Assembly (NCBI GenBank): GCA_947650285.1
Contig: CANTFL010000978.1
Coordinates: 1 to 64,000 of the forward strand
Length of the DNA stretch: 64,000 bases
Direction of reading: 5' to 3'
Origin: Hyaloperonospora brassicae
Lineage: Eukaryota > Oomycota > Peronosporomycetes > Peronosporales > Peronosporaceae
The notes below the pieces were generated by a model that worked only from the letters and a program-made list of their open reading frames with translations, was not told where the DNA came from and ran no database searches. Shown here piece by piece: positions 47,954 to 62,300 of the stretch. Position numbers and translations under genes: made by a program. Within the stretch, counting starts at the first letter, position 1. Each line of letters begins with the position of its first letter.

Positions 47954-50690
47954 ATGCCTACGCCAATGTCTTTCGGCGTCTCCCTTACCCCTGATTAGGG
48001 TAAATCGCCTGCCGTTCCCTCCCCCCAAAGTACCCTCGCCGAGTCGTACCCGCTTCTTTCCAGCACCCCAGCGACGACCGTTGCATGTGTCGACCGTCCG
48101 AAGATTTTCGGTATGGTGGACGCTCTATACGATCATTTGGAGTGGTACGAGGATATTGCTGAGTGTTATGGCTCCCTTAAGGAGGCGTTGATCGAAGAGA
48201 AACTCCGCGGCGATCGACAAGAGCAGAAGCTAGACACTTTGCGTGAAGTCGGGATCAAGTTGCGCGAATATGTTAAGCAGCGCTTTAATCGTCTGTTTCC
48301 CTCTTTCTAGTACGCCCGTAAGCGCGGCGACGACTGCTACGTGGCCCTGGGTAAGAAGTAGGATCGGCTGGCGAGAACCCACGACTTGGAAGAGAAGATC
48401 GAGCGTCTGGAGACAACCTTGTCTGAATCCACCCTGCCGTTTCATAGAAGGTTTAACGTGACATGGCCAATGTTCGATATTCTCTTGAGAACTAATACCA
48501 GCGTAGAATTGTCTTTTCCGTCAGAAGTTGAGTTCCCGGATGTCGCTATTTGAGTCAAATCGATATCTCCAGGACGCCGAATAGAAGAAGTTTAAGGATG
48601 ATATCGTTCGTAAGCAGCATAATATCGACAATAATAAGAGATAGATTGCGTCTATTCCCGCGTTACGCGATCGACACCGTGCAGAGATTTCCGATCGAAA
48701 CCGCGAACTAAATTGGCTGCGAAGAGTGATCGCAGATCGCCACACTAGAATTACGCGTCTTTGACTTTTTTTACAAGACCGGGAAGCCGATCGCGATCTC
48801 GCTGTAGCTGATTATGACCTCGCTGTCGCCTGCCGCGAGCTTGGGGATCATTTGGCTCAGCTAGCTTTTGACTCTCCCAACTACTGTAGCTTCACCTCTA
48901 GTGGCTTTGGACAACAAACGTCGCCGGAAAGACACCCGATATATTCTATAACCCAAGAGTTCTAGAGCCTCAGGAGCCTTGTCCTCTCCGAATACCTCTT
49001 CTCCATGGTCCCGGCGAAGATCTCGACGCTATCTATCCACTTATTAAACGACTTTCAAATTTACGCAAACATCTTTGTACACGCGATTGACCAAAATGCC
49101 GCAGACGGTTCAACTCAAGCCGCAGGTCAAGATCCTGCAATTGTGCAAGCCAAAGCCGCGTACAACGTCGGCAAAGTCAACCTTTTTCCGCAATGAGACC
49201 CGCACACCCGATCCGCTCTGCCCACTCGATAGTCTTAGTCAATGTCTCCAAACGAACTCGACCGATCGGATAAGCCAGTGAGAACCGTTGAGCATTTCCT
49301 ATCCACTGCATCCGCTCCGAAGGCATCTCAAGCGCGATCGCCTTCTCTGGAGCGATCGACCGAGTTATTGCGCTCGGCAAAGTCCAGCGGCCGGATAAAC
49401 CTAGAAATCGGACCAATCATCTCGGTCATTCCCTTCAGGCTTTCATCTATGGAAAGCCTAAAAGGCTTATCTAATCGCCTATCTGCGCCCAATACTCCAT
49501 ATTCCTCCCGCAAAGACGTTACAAGGACCCAGGAGAATCAGAGAAAAAATCCGGATAATTGGTCCTATACATCCTCGGTAATGGGAGCTTCGTCCAGGTC
49601 CTAGTAGGATGCTACTTGCGCAGCGCGTTCGGGGTCACGAAATGGTTCTCGTCGACGCGCGTCGTCCGCTGATACGCCAACCGGAATCACCTCTCCTTCA
49701 TCCACGATCTTCATAGATAAAATTAGCTCTCGCTCGGGATCCCCTTCCCCTGCTCCTTCAATTTGCTTTTAAGAAGTCAAAGGTGTCCAAGGTCGAATTC
49801 CTAAGCGATCCATCAAGCGACTCGTTGGGGAGTCTCAGTATGTCCAGTTATTATCGCGCAGATGTGAACATTCTGCTGGCTCCCTTCCAATATGCCGCAT
49901 TGCCAGCCATTCGTATATCGCGCGATCAGTCGATTTATGGGTACAGATTCCGCGTTTCCCGATCGTCTTTTCAAGTGAATCCCTGGTCAGCGCCTCGCGT
50001 CAGCTACACCAGTGTCGCTGAGCTGGAAGTGGATCTCATGCTCCATCAATTTTTTAAGCCAAAGTATTTTCCGTTTTCAGTGTACAAGGTTCTGAATTCT
50101 TCGCCTTTCGGGCCGATCGCGGGGATCTCCAGTTTATTTATTCGGTGCAGATCACTTCGCTCTACTGCCAAGAACGTTGGAAACTTCTTGATGTACCGAT
50201 CGAGCCGGTCTCTTTCAAAGCTACCTAGTGGTTAAAGGAGTTGGTGGAATTGTATACCAAATTTGATAATCGTCATTGACAGGCGTTGTGGAAATCGACC
50301 CATGTTCTCCCCATTTCTAGTCGGCCACACCAGGCGGATCCGGAGTAAACTACATTTTGCCAAGCGCCTCGGTATTGCCGATCGCTACCAGGGCCGCGAT
50401 GAACGACAGTTCTCCGATTTATCCTTCAAGGAATATTAAAGGGCATTGCGACTTGAACTTTATGTAGAATTCCTTTTTTTAGCATTTTCCGGCCCCCTCA
50501 AAAATACGTTTGTGGTACCCCTGGGCTGGGATACAAAACAACAAGATCCCGAAATTGATCACTGGCTCGTCTCTGGCTGATTCAGCCGAGACGTGGCGTA
50601 GCCATTATAGGTCAGCGATCGCAATAAATCCTGGAATCATCGAATCGACCGCATCTCCGGCAAAAAAATCGCTTCGTGATCGTCCTTAAT
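47954..50690 (+). pseudogene. Gypsy-type gag relic
   Basis: A likely start at 47954 (MPTPMSFGVSLTP) is followed by a stop and then, in the same frame, MVDALYDHLEWYEDIAECYG at 48113, ALIEEKLRGDRQEQKLDTLR and LREYVKQRFNRLF. After a TAG at 48308 the frame goes on as YARKRGDDCYVALGKK, a stop, and HDLEEKIERLETTLSE, a coiled-coil region. More coiled-coil-like Arg/Asp/Glu-rich pieces follow to 48.9 kb, and capsid-like pieces include ALWKSTHVLPISSRP near 50290 and VVPLGWDTKQQDPEIDHWLV near 50512-50570. This resembles the coiled-coil-rich gag of oomycete Ty3/gypsy elements, which packages element RNA. At least ten stops or shifts break it. It runs opposite to the pol relic beside it. Confidence 0.6.
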
Positions 50691-50979
50691 TTGACAATTT
50701 CTTCGTTTAAAATTAATTTTTCCTTTCTATTCATCTTTATTTGTCGTGTTGAAATTGTCTTCTTTTCTAAATGTTCTTTATCGATTGTCGATCAAATTAT
50801 TGTAAGACCCCGATTGCCTGCGATTAAAGCTTTACAGATCCATATCACCAGTAATTTAGATTTTGTCCAAATTTAATCCATACGATCGGGGCTTTAAAAA
50901 TTTGAAGGTCATACTCACAACATATACCGCCTTACCACCTGCTCATACAGCCTCCCTGTTTGTAATCCTTACACCCTAC

Positions 50980-53900
50980 AATGCAAGCTACCTCCTTTTC
51001 CCCTCAATTCAATGGTATAATCAGCACTAACCCGCATTTTTCTCTTCGTGCGACTAAGTCACTTCAAACCGATTCTTCTGTACACGACCACGGTCTCATT
51101 CCTGTATCAATGCTCCACACTCAAAGGCAGCTTCGTCCACCCACGGCGGATCGCCATATCCTTTCCATTAGACTTCAAACTTTCTATTCGCACTTCTATA
51201 ACGTGTCCGTCGTCCTGATAGCACTTCCGTTATTATCTCCCCTTCAGGCCCTTCTTCTACCAGATCGCCTACCCATCTGTCCCCTGGTAATAGAGCTCTG
51301 TCAAAATTTGCTCTGTTCACTTCGTTCACTCGCAGTCGTTTTATCGATAGATTCGGAAATATTTTAACGAGTTTCAGCTTCTACACATGCACCACTAAGA
51401 AGGCTTTCTAGGGAGTACCTACTGTTTTAAAACTCTTAGCGTGATCCCCGCGCTTTTCGATCACCCGTAACGTTCCGTGTCATATTAACGCCAACTTGCG
51501 AGTGCACCCCTCCTTCACGCGATCTAAAAACAGCCGGACCTGCGATACACTACACATATCTAGTACGTTGTGATCATAATTATGCTGATCGGAGCAATCT
51601 TGAATTACTCTCTTCAGTCGATTGTGTACCACCGCTCTCGCTCGTTGGTATTGGCGTTGTATGCCATACCGCCATCTTCGTGGATCTCGATATCGCGATG
51701 CGGTACTTCTCAGAGGTCATGTAGCTTCCAACATTGGTCGGGTGTCCCGACTGTGGATAATATAAAATGAGGTGTCCCTGTGGACCCTACCATGTGCAGT
51801 GTTGATCGCGAATGTCAATCGTTCGGCATATTCATCTTAACATCGCTGATCATCATCCGCCACATACATCTTGGTCGCTCTGGTCAACGTTTGTACCATG
51901 CGTTCCGCTATGCCGTTTAAATGTGATCTATAAGCTATAGTAGCTCCTGATTTCTGTCCCACGATCTGATCACACGCACGAATAAAATCCGACATAAAAC
52001 CTGGCTTTCGATCGTGACGAATTGCTTCACTTGCGCCAAAGCTTCTGAACACACAATCTTCATATTTTTTTATGATCGCTTGCGCTGTTCGAGACAGCGT
52101 ACACGATCGCAAATACCTTTGCAACCACATATCAAGAGAATAGGTCGGTCTAGATTAGCAGCTCCGTGTAAACTTTGAACGATCGCGGCAAGATGGGAAT
52201 ATGATACATCGCCAGAATCTAAAAAGGGTACGTTGCTGGTATGATACCTGGTGATCCACTACGATCGCATGGGCGTCCTTCACCTATTGCACAATATCCA
52301 CACTATCCCACATACCGTAGCGCACTTCGATACATACCTCTCCAGTGATACTTTGCGCCACATGCTGATAAGTAAGACCTATACCCTGGTGGCTGCTCTC
52401 CAAGCTGGCATGATAGTGATTTAAACCTTGCTGCAATAATTCCATGATCATTAACCGAACCAGCGCTGCGCGATCTTTTGACTTTGTCGCTAATATGAGA
52501 CAAATGGGTATAAAACCTTCCTGATCAACTTTATAGTCTGACACGATCAAGGCACATATTTTCGCATCCGCTAATGTATTAGTGGGTACGTCTCTAATTA
52601 GATAGATCTTAAATTTAAAGATCCAACTCTCTTCATCTTGCGCTTCTGTGATGCGCTCGATTCGTTTCTGTTGTACGATCTATATTTGGACATTTTGTGG
52701 AGAATGACGTCGTCGTTGGGCAGCTCGGGTAATCGCAGCTACCCGAACCACCTGATCGCCTTGCAGGGTATTAGTAACGCGTTCAGCTGATTCAGAGACA
52801 CTAGATTTTGCCGATCTTGGTCATCCAGCACTAACCAATCATTCCATTTTTGCAGAGCTTCACTTTTCGATTCGTTTGCGGTCGCGTTCCAATCTCGTTT
52901 CACATGTATAAAAGAATGCCTGGACCCATGATCGGAGTTCTTCTATTGCTTGATGTATCCGTATTGTACGCCCGGCGTCTTGCAATCGATCTTCACGCAT
53001 CTGTATGATCACTAAACTCGAAAGGTCGCATATGATCACTCGTATTCTGGTCTAATCAGTCAACATATAAAAACATAGAAGTAGTCCTATACACTCTGTC
53101 TCGTTGACGGTTAGACCAGGGACAAACTCAGTCGCGGCAGCCACAATCTTCAATCCTGGCAATCGCCATACTATCGCGCTTCATTCTACGCCTTTCCTCT
53201 TCACTCTAGCAAACCGTGAAACCTAGCCTCCCAGATATTCTTCTCCTTCTCGACCGTAGGTGGAGGCATAATAATGATTTGTCGTAGGTGTCACCTTAGC
53301 GCAATTGCGATCAACATCTCATTCACTTCGCGCCTAGAATTTATACTCGCCACCAGAGTACCCATTATCTAATCTTCAACCTTCTCGCATCGACGAATCT
53401 TCAGTATATAGTTGATGACAATGCATCCCATCGTCCTTATCTCTCGTAGGAAACGGAAGATTGGAGCAACCAGGCTAAGGTTGTACAATGCGTAGCACGG
53501 TGATCTCGCGAGAGACCAGCATGGTATAGCATATGTCCAGCACCCTTAACAATGCTATTACTTCTTTCTCCACCAAGCCTTTTTAACTTCGTTAAAATTT
53601 AGCGTACGCTTAAAAGATGACCGGTAAGTATACTCCCTCATGTTTCTGCAGCAATCCAGCTGACACGGCCCACTTCCTGGCATAAACCACAATCACCGGC
53701 GATCGATTTGGATCAAAGTGCTATAGAATAGTTGTAGTCGCTATCTTCTGGTTCAGAATCATGAATGCGGTTGTCTCTTTCTCCCAGCGACTATCGCCTT
53801 CACGATCCTGATCTCCCACAGAGAATAGGTAGAGTTGCAGATCGCACACGGGAATTGGAAACAGATCGCGATCTCCCCCAGAAGTTAAGTACAGATTGGG

Positions 53901-53993
53901 ATCATTGTTACGGGCAATGTGGCGAACTCTATCTCGCCATGCAACATCCAATGTTCCATCCATCTTTATACATTTAAAGAATTTAATGAGCAC
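50980..53993 (-). pseudogene. Gypsy-type pol relic: RT end, RNase H, integrase, chromodomain-like tail
   Basis: Reading down the minus strand: a stretch ending KIATTTIL (53993-53721), then HFDPNRSPVIVVYARKWAVS and GLLQKHEGVY (53720-53630), the RT-RNase H region of Ty3/gypsy. Next is the H2C2 zinc domain, split over two frames: NHYHASLESSHQGIGLTYQH and YHWRGMYRSALRYVG (52440-52303). The integrase core follows: RSFGASEAIRHDRKPGFMSD and GIAERMVQTLTRATKMYVAD (52130-51840), then DEYAERLTFAINTAHGRVHR and RYRDPRRWRYGIQRQYQRAR (51835-51630). The C terminus has SGRRTRYRSANRKFEV, a stop, WKGYGDPPWVDEA and NRFEVT (51180-51040), chromodomain-like. An integrase Asp (RHDR) and Glu (AERM) are still visible, but stops and shifts make it dead. 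The RT catalytic part is missing; homology ends before the LTR piece at 54.3 kb. Confidence 0.8.
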
Positions 53994-54333
53994 AGGCTTC
54001 TCGTAATTTGATCATCTTTGAGGCAGACACCTTAAAATACTCGTTAAATCTGTGTGGAATAATGATCACGAGATCCAACCTTCGCGTAATTCGGGATAGC
54101 TAAAAGATTTTAGGAGTCAGGTAAAGCCGAGGAGGATTATGATTGTAGGTATAATGGCTAGAATGGGTGACTCTCGACCTCAATCCAACCTCTTGACCTC
54201 GATCCGATCTCATAAACTCGATCCGCTCGCTCGACCTCGATCAGATCACTCGATCTCGATCCGTTTTATACAAAGCGGGTGTGGGTCATACTAAGGTTCC
54301 AGAGAGAATAAACTTGATGTAAACTATATAGGT

Positions 54334-55054
54334 AAGGGGGCGACCTTTTGGGAGGAGGACGCGTGGATTCGACAGTCGTATGACTGATAGGCCTAGCAAT
54401 GTGTTATTTTTACTGGATTTGACTGGTTATCATTAAACATAGTTGAATTTGCTTTGAAGTAAACGTGTCGCTTTCCATTCCGGGTTGGATCGTTGGTCAC
54501 CCGATGTCAAGAAAGTTGCACAATTTAATCGGTTTATATCCCTGGATTGTTTGGACAGGGATCAATGTCTCTAAACATAAACCCCAACTGCGATCGGACT
54601 CAGCAAACATGTAAAGGGAAAGAGTGCAAGATCGTGAGACGGCTCAAGTGGTCAGACGGCTCGCAAAAATAAGTATCTAAATTGTACAAGGAAATCTCGT
54701 AGAGATCAAGGTGACTCACATCGAGCACCTTACAAAGTCACCCGCTATCGTGTAAAGGTTTCCACGCGACAGCACCAATCCCAACCACGGTTAAGCTTGG
54801 AATCGACTCGAGTCCACCTGGAAGAGTACAACCCACTTCACCGACAGGTGCTCAACGTGAGCGAAGCATACAACATGCAATAGGAGTACCCTCTCCGTTA
54901 GTCGGTCGTCCAGAAGCCAGTGGAGAGTTGATATCGACTCCTCGAAAGATAGATAACCACATCTACTGAAATTGTCGAGTCTCCCCATAATGATTGCATT
55001 GATTTTAGTGAATGAGGAAATGTATAAACACTAATGACTCTAGTGTGATGCATG
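54334..55054 (+). mobile_element. Older, diverged LTR copy
   Basis: It aligns with the right arm from about 55530: GGGGGCGACCTTTTGGGAGG against GGCCGCTACCTTCTGGAGAG, then ATTAAACATAGTTGAATTTG against GTTAAACACAGTTCAATTTG, CCCTGGATTGTTTGGACAGG, and CTCAAGTGGTCAGACGGCTC. It has one copy of the 58-bp unit where the arms have three. Its divergence is far higher than that between the two arms. It lies between pol and the right arm in the same orientation as the right arm. Confidence 0.65.
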
Positions 55055-56346
55055 GACAAGTTGAATTTGGAATACGAGAAAGGATCGCGCTGAAATACAT
55101 GCGAATTGGCAGACGGTTGGCAATGCCGGCCTCACAACGGGTCGGATTGCGTTCACTGGACAGTTAGACAGAAATGGATATCAGATCAGACAGGATAGGA
55201 CCTTCAATATCAGATTAAAGTATGACGGGAGAAGGGTACGAGTCATGTTGATAGGGTTTCTGTCAAGGGGACAATTACGTTAATGATCAGTCTATTAAGG
55301 ACATAACCGCTACCAAAGAGGCGATCAGGTATGTGATCGTGATCAGGCTGTTGTGGACCACGACAAGCGATCACGGTCAGAAGAGTGTGTGCCACACCAT
55401 GTGATACGGGATCAGCAAGGCGATCTCAATCAGGGAGGCGATCGAGATCGTGATCAGGTGTGTGATCGCGATCAAGCTAGTGTGGCTTACACCACACGAT
55501 CGGTGACAAGAAAGGCGACTGCGATCGTACAAGTATGTCAGGTGTGTACCACGCAAGTAGTAGAAGGCCGCTACCTTCTGGAGAGAACGACATGTGGCAT
55601 GCGATGTCTAAGATATAGGGATAGAGATATGGTTGTTGGGTTTGGTTGGTAAACGTTAAACACAGTTCAATTTGCTTTGAAGGACACGCGTCGTCTCTTT
55701 CGGGCTGGAGTGTTTGTTCACCCGACGTAACAGAATACGCTACACCTGCACAAGTGATATCCCTGGATTGTTTGGCCACCCGACGTAACAGACTACGCTA
55801 CACCTGCCCAAGTGATATCCCTGGATTGTTTGGCCACCCGACGTAACAGACTACGTTACACCTGATAAGTGATATCCCTGGATTGTTTGGACAGGTATAT
55901 TTAAGGACTATTAACCTCCACGACTGCGATCGGAAGCAGGAAACCCTTTGTGGTTGAGGACTCAATATCGCGAGACGACTCAAGTGGTCAGAAGGCTCGA
56001 GAAATAAGGACTACATTTTGGACAAGGAGATCGAATACAGATAAGGGTGACTCAGATAGACCACCCTATAAGTATAAAAGTGCTCCCGTGAAAGTTATAC
56101 GAGATCACGTCAACCTCAATCGCGGTGTGAATATTTCCGCACCGAGATCGAACCTTGACCCATCTCAACCACGGTCAAGTTTTCCATTGACACGAGTCCA
56201 CCTGGGGGAGTGCAATCCGCCCCACCGACGGGTGGACAAGGTGAGAAAGGCTACCGAAAAAACGGAATCGGAGTACCGCGTCCGTAAGTCGGTTGCCAGA
56301 ATGTCAGTATAGGGTTGGGATCGACTAATTAAAAGAGTGATCAACA
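55055..56346 (-). repeat. Right arm of ~1.2-kb inverted repeat (gypsy LTR plus leader)
   Basis: Clear homology to the left arm runs from 55055 to about 56240, with LTR-like sequence possibly to 56346, where TGATCAACA meets CTCCACCAC. On the plus strand CCCTATAAGTATAAAAGTGC at about 56065 looks like a TATA box. The 99-codon frame at 55353-55652 differs from its left-arm twin at two residues. It is probably non-coding LTR/leader sequence. Confidence 0.75.
55719..55891 (-). repeat. Three 58-bp tandem repeats in right arm
   Basis: Same unit as at 47014-47187, inverted: copies at 55719, 55777 and 55835, the last one 57 bp. Equal copy number in both arms shows that the arms shared a recent ancestor. 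Confidence 0.9.
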
Positions 56347-59300
56347 CTCCACCACATTAGTAAGAACCTAGTTGATATTATGACGCATTATTTAGGTTAA
56401 TATTCACTACATGCAAGTGAATAAGTAAGTATTGTATAGGTCGAATTTGAAATATGTGCTAAGAATCGGTGGACCATATGTCGTTTAACGTATAGCTTCT
56501 TGCATAACAAAGATGATATTAGTGACAACGTCGTGAGCTAATCCATCATAAAGGCCATTCAATTTGTTGTTGTTAATTATAAAGCTAATCTTTTTGCCAA
56601 GGTGGAAGCTGCGAGACGTAAAGCGCCTTTACTACCACAGAGCGATGATATTGTTACACTACACGTAACTGTTAAAATCTTATTAGCAATATAATGAATA
56701 ATTAGCGTTTTGGCTGTAATGATTTTAGAATATTAATTTTGGAAGAGTTGTCATCGGTAGAGGATATTAAGGCTTACGAAGGTAAGATTCACAATATTTT
56801 AGTCCTTTGATCTGATCTTGAGCTGATCATATTTACACTCAAAAACGAGCCGTATCTTGAAGGAAGCGCAGTTGGACTTTTCTGATGCACGTTTGGGTTT
56901 GCCACCCTTAATGAACCTTTCAATATTTATTATCCCTGGTTTGGGACTATTAGGTACGGTGTGTCATGACCCACCGTTTATCTTACCTCCTAATTGAGTT
57001 GTAAGTCATTCTATATCTCTTAATATTTTTGGACGTACTATGAGCTTCACGGCAGTGAGTTTGACAAAAGGAGAATGCGACGTCATCTACCACGTTTTTA
57101 GTGACAAGTTCGCGGCAGGAATGTAACAGGAGATCGAGTCTCCTCATTACATGCCTACGGTATGTGTCAGACAGCCGAAGAAAAAAGCGCATTTGTATGC
57201 TTATTTTTATCTAAACATTACCTCACTTCGTCACAAATGCCAATTTCTAGCGAGCTAATGCTTGAAAAATATTTGTGTTAATGTGATAAGCTCAGCGCTT
57301 TTAATTAAGTAGATAATTGATAACAATAGGTCATGCGAGCTAGAAATGTTACGCTGAAAGCGCTTAGTACTCCGAGAGTATGTATTGAAAGTGTCTCAGG
57401 ATGGCTCACGGGTATCATACATCGCGATTATTCGTCACCTTCTCGTAACGAATTTGTTGAGACCTTATCGAGGCTATGACAAAGCATATGTGCATATTGT
57501 TTTTTTCCATAGTTAGGTTAAAAATGGTCTTATCAATGTGGACAATTGTAAAGTTTTTTATTGATATATGATTAAGAACTTGCGCAAATAAACGTTACAC
57601 TCCAATGCAAAAAATGTATTTCAACTGCTATAGAGATTAAATATATGGGTTGCGTCAGAAAAATTGAAGCATTACAGCGAATATCGCTAAGGTAAATTGT
57701 TAATTTCGACTATCCATTTTAAGGTGTCAATAGTGTTTGCGCGGCTCATTGTACTTGCCAAATACGTGCACAATCACCGGGGGTATACACAGCCACGACT
57801 TTTTACCTTCATGCACATATTATTTTGGAATTGGAATACTGTATATGACACAACAAATGATGACGGGTAACCCGTAATTCAAAGTCTATATCAGGTCACG
57901 GTCTTCTCATTGATGCATCTAGTGCGGCCTTTGTGTCGTCTGTGACGCTTCTGCATTATATGAAGACTACACTCAGGTTTAAGCAGACAATGACATGCAT
58001 ATCGCTCTTTTTAATTTGATCTAGTTCATTGAGATTCTACACGATCTATCTAGCTTCTGAAAAAGCGATACATGCAATGACGAAGTAAAGATTAAATATT
58101 AAAAGTTCATTTACTTACCTACAATCTTTTTGTGATCGATACGATCGATATGAATTCGTTCATTGCGACACAGTTGCCTTATCTCGCTTACATAATTGCT
58201 TGTTGTCTTTTTTGAGTTAGCCTTTCATGTAATTTTGCGCTAAATTATTCTTCTAGTCAAAAAAATACATCGGCCAAAAAATTGTCGAACATGCCGTACT
58301 TTTATCTTGATCATAAATTCATTATGCCGTCGTTCGTAACGGATTATTGTGTAATGTGTCCACGATTAATTTTGTGGAGCTCTGCTACGTACGCTTAAAA
58401 GCGTGCAGTATAAAATTTCAAGCATTCAGTTATCGACATCTCTACTTGCAAGGCTCGTTTGTCATTACATCGGCCAAAACATGTAGTGCTACTGCACGAA
58501 TGTTGAATATGCTAATTTTAGATTATATGCGATAACACTTTATCTTTTAATCGAAGAAAAACATATCGCTGCACTGATTTCCCCCTCGGCAGTGCAAAGA
58601 GCTGAGTTTCAATTAAGACAGCGATTTGTTGACCAAAGCTCAATTAATGAGTGAGCGCATATATGCGTACGGGTTAAACGTGTCAAAACGAGATACCTTC
58701 GAAATATGCGACTTCATTACTCGCTAGTTCACCTGTGGTAACGAGGTGTTAAAAGTATTTTTGTTTGGAGCCGTGTATGGCATAATAAACCATATTTGGA
58801 TGTAGAAACGGGTATTGTGCCATTTTGTTAAACGCTTGATGATGATAGCCTAGTCAGCGGCAGTGCCGATCCAATCGACGACGAAGGTACATATATTCTG
58901 AATATCATTGGATAAATTCGGTTACGCGGCTCATCTGAAAGAACTTGTCATTAACAAAGGTCCCGGGTTCACTATAAACTATTATTTATCTATATTCGAG
59001 GTGCTAGGCACCTAATTTGGCTTGTCTTTGGTATGACACGCGCAGAATGATACTACATAAAGTAATCAATTGCCTCATTATTGATACCATACGCAGTATA
59101 TTCCTAAATGTCTACAGACCTAAAGTTTTAGTTGCGTTTTACAATTCCGCGTACGTATTTAACAGCTCCACTCAGATCTATGTGAGCGGCCGTTATTATC
59201 CTCGCAATCCGGTAGTGCTTCCGCTGACTGGTTCTACACTAATGGGGAGAGATGAACGCTCGGCTTGCTGATATCAGCTGTATTATTTACCAAATTAGAC

Positions 59301-62300
59301 ATCATAGTCTCTAATCGCGATTAATAATCCTATGGTATGTGCGTGATGCACTTTTATAGTAAAGTCTCTCTTGATTACTATAGCTGGAACCACAAAATAA
59401 TAATCAAATACAAAAATTATTGAATAGCAGACTTAGGGGGGTAGAATTGAATCGAAAGGTGCTACATGTTGTCATAATAGCGTTTCGATATAAATCTCGC
59501 ACATGAGCTTGCAGATGAAGCGGTTCGGTGTGGCAGCAGTAAGCGAGAGGTAACCGGTTCGATATCCGGTGACTGCAGTAAAATGATAGGGCCTTCAAGT
59601 TCTGGTCTGCCGGGGCTCACCAGCACTATCCTGCCAGGCAGTGGCGCCTTCCACTTAAGATAAGGGTAGGCTCTTTATATTACTTATGATTTAATTAGAA
59701 ACGCACGACTAGACAATAGTAATGCGCCAATGACGATTAATAAAACCAGTTATCAGGGATGATCATAAGATGCAGGATGAAGCGGAAAAAATTCAGCAAA
59801 AAACCCTTAAGAAAGAAAGGCTGTATACTTTTGAAGGGGTCCCTCGGCAGTAGTTTATAATATACGTATGGCGAAAAATCTTTGGCTTCGATATCAAAAT
59901 AAAGGATAATTTATTTAACTTGGCCTGGGCCCAATTTGGGACTTAAATCATTATTAATTGAGGGTGTTTCTTCGATATAAAAATATAAATTACGGAGACT
60001 CTATTGCATCATGAAAATTATTTGGGAGATTTCGATATTATGCTAAGGCCGAGGTATTCCTAAATTGGATGAGGTAAAATACCAAGTATACATGAATGAT
60101 AAAAACCTAAATACCCAAGTAGTGCGGACTGTATTTTTAATAAAAATGCGTCCGCGCTTTTACGAATAATTAACGGTCATGACTAAGGGATGGCCAAGAT
60201 ACACGCTTCATATATCGGAAAGCTGCGCACACATGTAGTGCTTACTTTGGGTTATTATCATAATATCAGAATGAAAATTGTGAATGCAAATGCTCTCTCG
60301 CTGATATAAGTGTCTGAAAAATATACATTATAGTTTTGATATCCAGATAAACCTTTATAATTTTTAAGCTGCGCTAGGGCTTCAATACGGTTTTCGAACC
60401 ACTTAATTGATTCACTGTCTCGCATCCACGTTCAAAATCGTGCGTCAAATCGATAATACTTTGAAGAAGATCAGCATAGAAATCTTAAAAATGCCTCTCC
60501 CTCAGCCTATTGATTCGATGAGTAAATGAAAAGTCTGTGTCATGTGATCAAGCGCCTGAAACTATGTCTTCGTAATGGCGAATACTGTATACTCAGAAAA
60601 TTTGCGTTAGTTCCCTAAATCTTAGAGCTTTGGGTTACGGTAGAATACGTTGTAAAAAGGTTGAATTCTCACTTGACGTAATCAAAAGCCGTGTTAGCGA
60701 TGTCTTGCGACAGAAGGCGCCTCTCACTAATGAGTGATCGTGTCGATTAATCCACATCATCATACCTTGACTGGAACCAATGATGATAGATTGGAATCAC
60801 TATTTTGCTCTTATTCGTAAGTTAAACTCCTCGAGTTTGACATATCGCTACCGAGCTCCATCAACTTTTGGCCTCCGGATTGACAAATTAATAGTGATTG
60901 TAATTCAAGATACAGAAATAGTCTAATTTGCCGCAAGATCTGAGAGACTACATATTGTGCAATCTCCGAAAACGGTGAGGTCAATGAAAGAAGCGTAAAT
61001 AATCTTTATGTCCGTTTCTCTCTCGTATGCAATGTAGGAAACTGGTTCCATGGACTATGATAGTCCACAACGTGCATGATCAGTAAGTTTAGCAATTTTG
61101 ATCCTTCAGCTCACGCTGTGATGTCAGAAGTCGCTCGCGTAGAGCTTAGCGTGCAGATGTTTTGTTCGATTTGTTTGCCTAGAATACTATGGATCATCTT
61201 GCCTCTTGTCGGTCTGCGAAATGTCGAAACAAAGTGATAAAGATGATTATATATATATATATACGATGTCCATCTTGCAGGCATTCAATATTACTAGGCC
61301 GTTAACTAATTTAAATGTATATGCTGGCGATACAACATGTCACAGTTGATCATCGAAGCCTTTTGTATCAGTTCTCAGCTCAACGTCGTGCAATTTACCC
61401 AGCTCTGCCAGCGAATCTGCTGCATCTTGTTTCGGAACGAAATTTGGTGATCGAGGTAGTCTTCATTGTCCATCATTTCCTTCTATGAATACTCTTAAAA
61501 GCCTGCGACTCGTCGCCAGGTGTAATTATCTAACTGTTGATGTAAACGCAACCGTGAGGTCATCCTGTATTTTATTTCCTACCTACTTGGAGGATATGAG
61601 ACGCTTGTTGGTCGTTTAAATCGACAAAGTAGGTATGGGCGGGGTGTAATATGTGTACACTTTCGTAGAACATTCACAGCATATACGCAAGTGAACTTTG
61701 TGCTGTATTATATATATGTAAACTACGTACTTTTACACGAAAAGGACACCTCGACATACACACAGAGTGATGCTTATCAAGTTTTTTACCAGTAAGAAAT
61801 AAAATGTACGCTTGAAGGCTTCGAAGTGATTTTACGCCGTAAAAGCATCGACTTTCCATCCATTAGCTTCGATTACCTATTTAAGGTATACTTGTCAGCA
61901 ACCAGTGTTGTTGATTCTTGATATAGTTGCTTTTGAGCTTGGTGAATGTTTAGGTCTAAATGCATGGTTTTACGAACATAATCGACTCTCACATTCGTTT
62001 TTATGAAAGTAGATGACGTAATGAGTCGTTTATCTGCAGTTCGTGACTCTAAGCGTCATCGTTCGTTGAGATGGTAAAACCTTACTTCTACTTCAATCAG
62101 GTGGATCATTACATGTATGACTTCCTACGGCAAGGATCTGCTGTAGCTCCGATACGTGTAATGTGTCTTGTGACCAACAATATAGCGTAAATTGACGGCT
62201 TACACTTTTGGTACGAGATCAATAGAGTATGAGGTACGGAAGCATCTGATATCAGGCATGGCTTTAATTAATAGCTGGTCGATATGAAGCAGCCTATCTG

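Noticed and set aside
55353..55652. 99-codon frame conserved in both arms
   Set aside because: Its conservation follows from the arms being almost identical DNA; no domain is seen and it lies in LTR/leader sequence.
59535..59585. tRNA-like arm ACCGGTTCGATATCCGGT
   Set aside because: The loop would be 8 nt instead of 7, and no acceptor stem or D arm can be paired around it.
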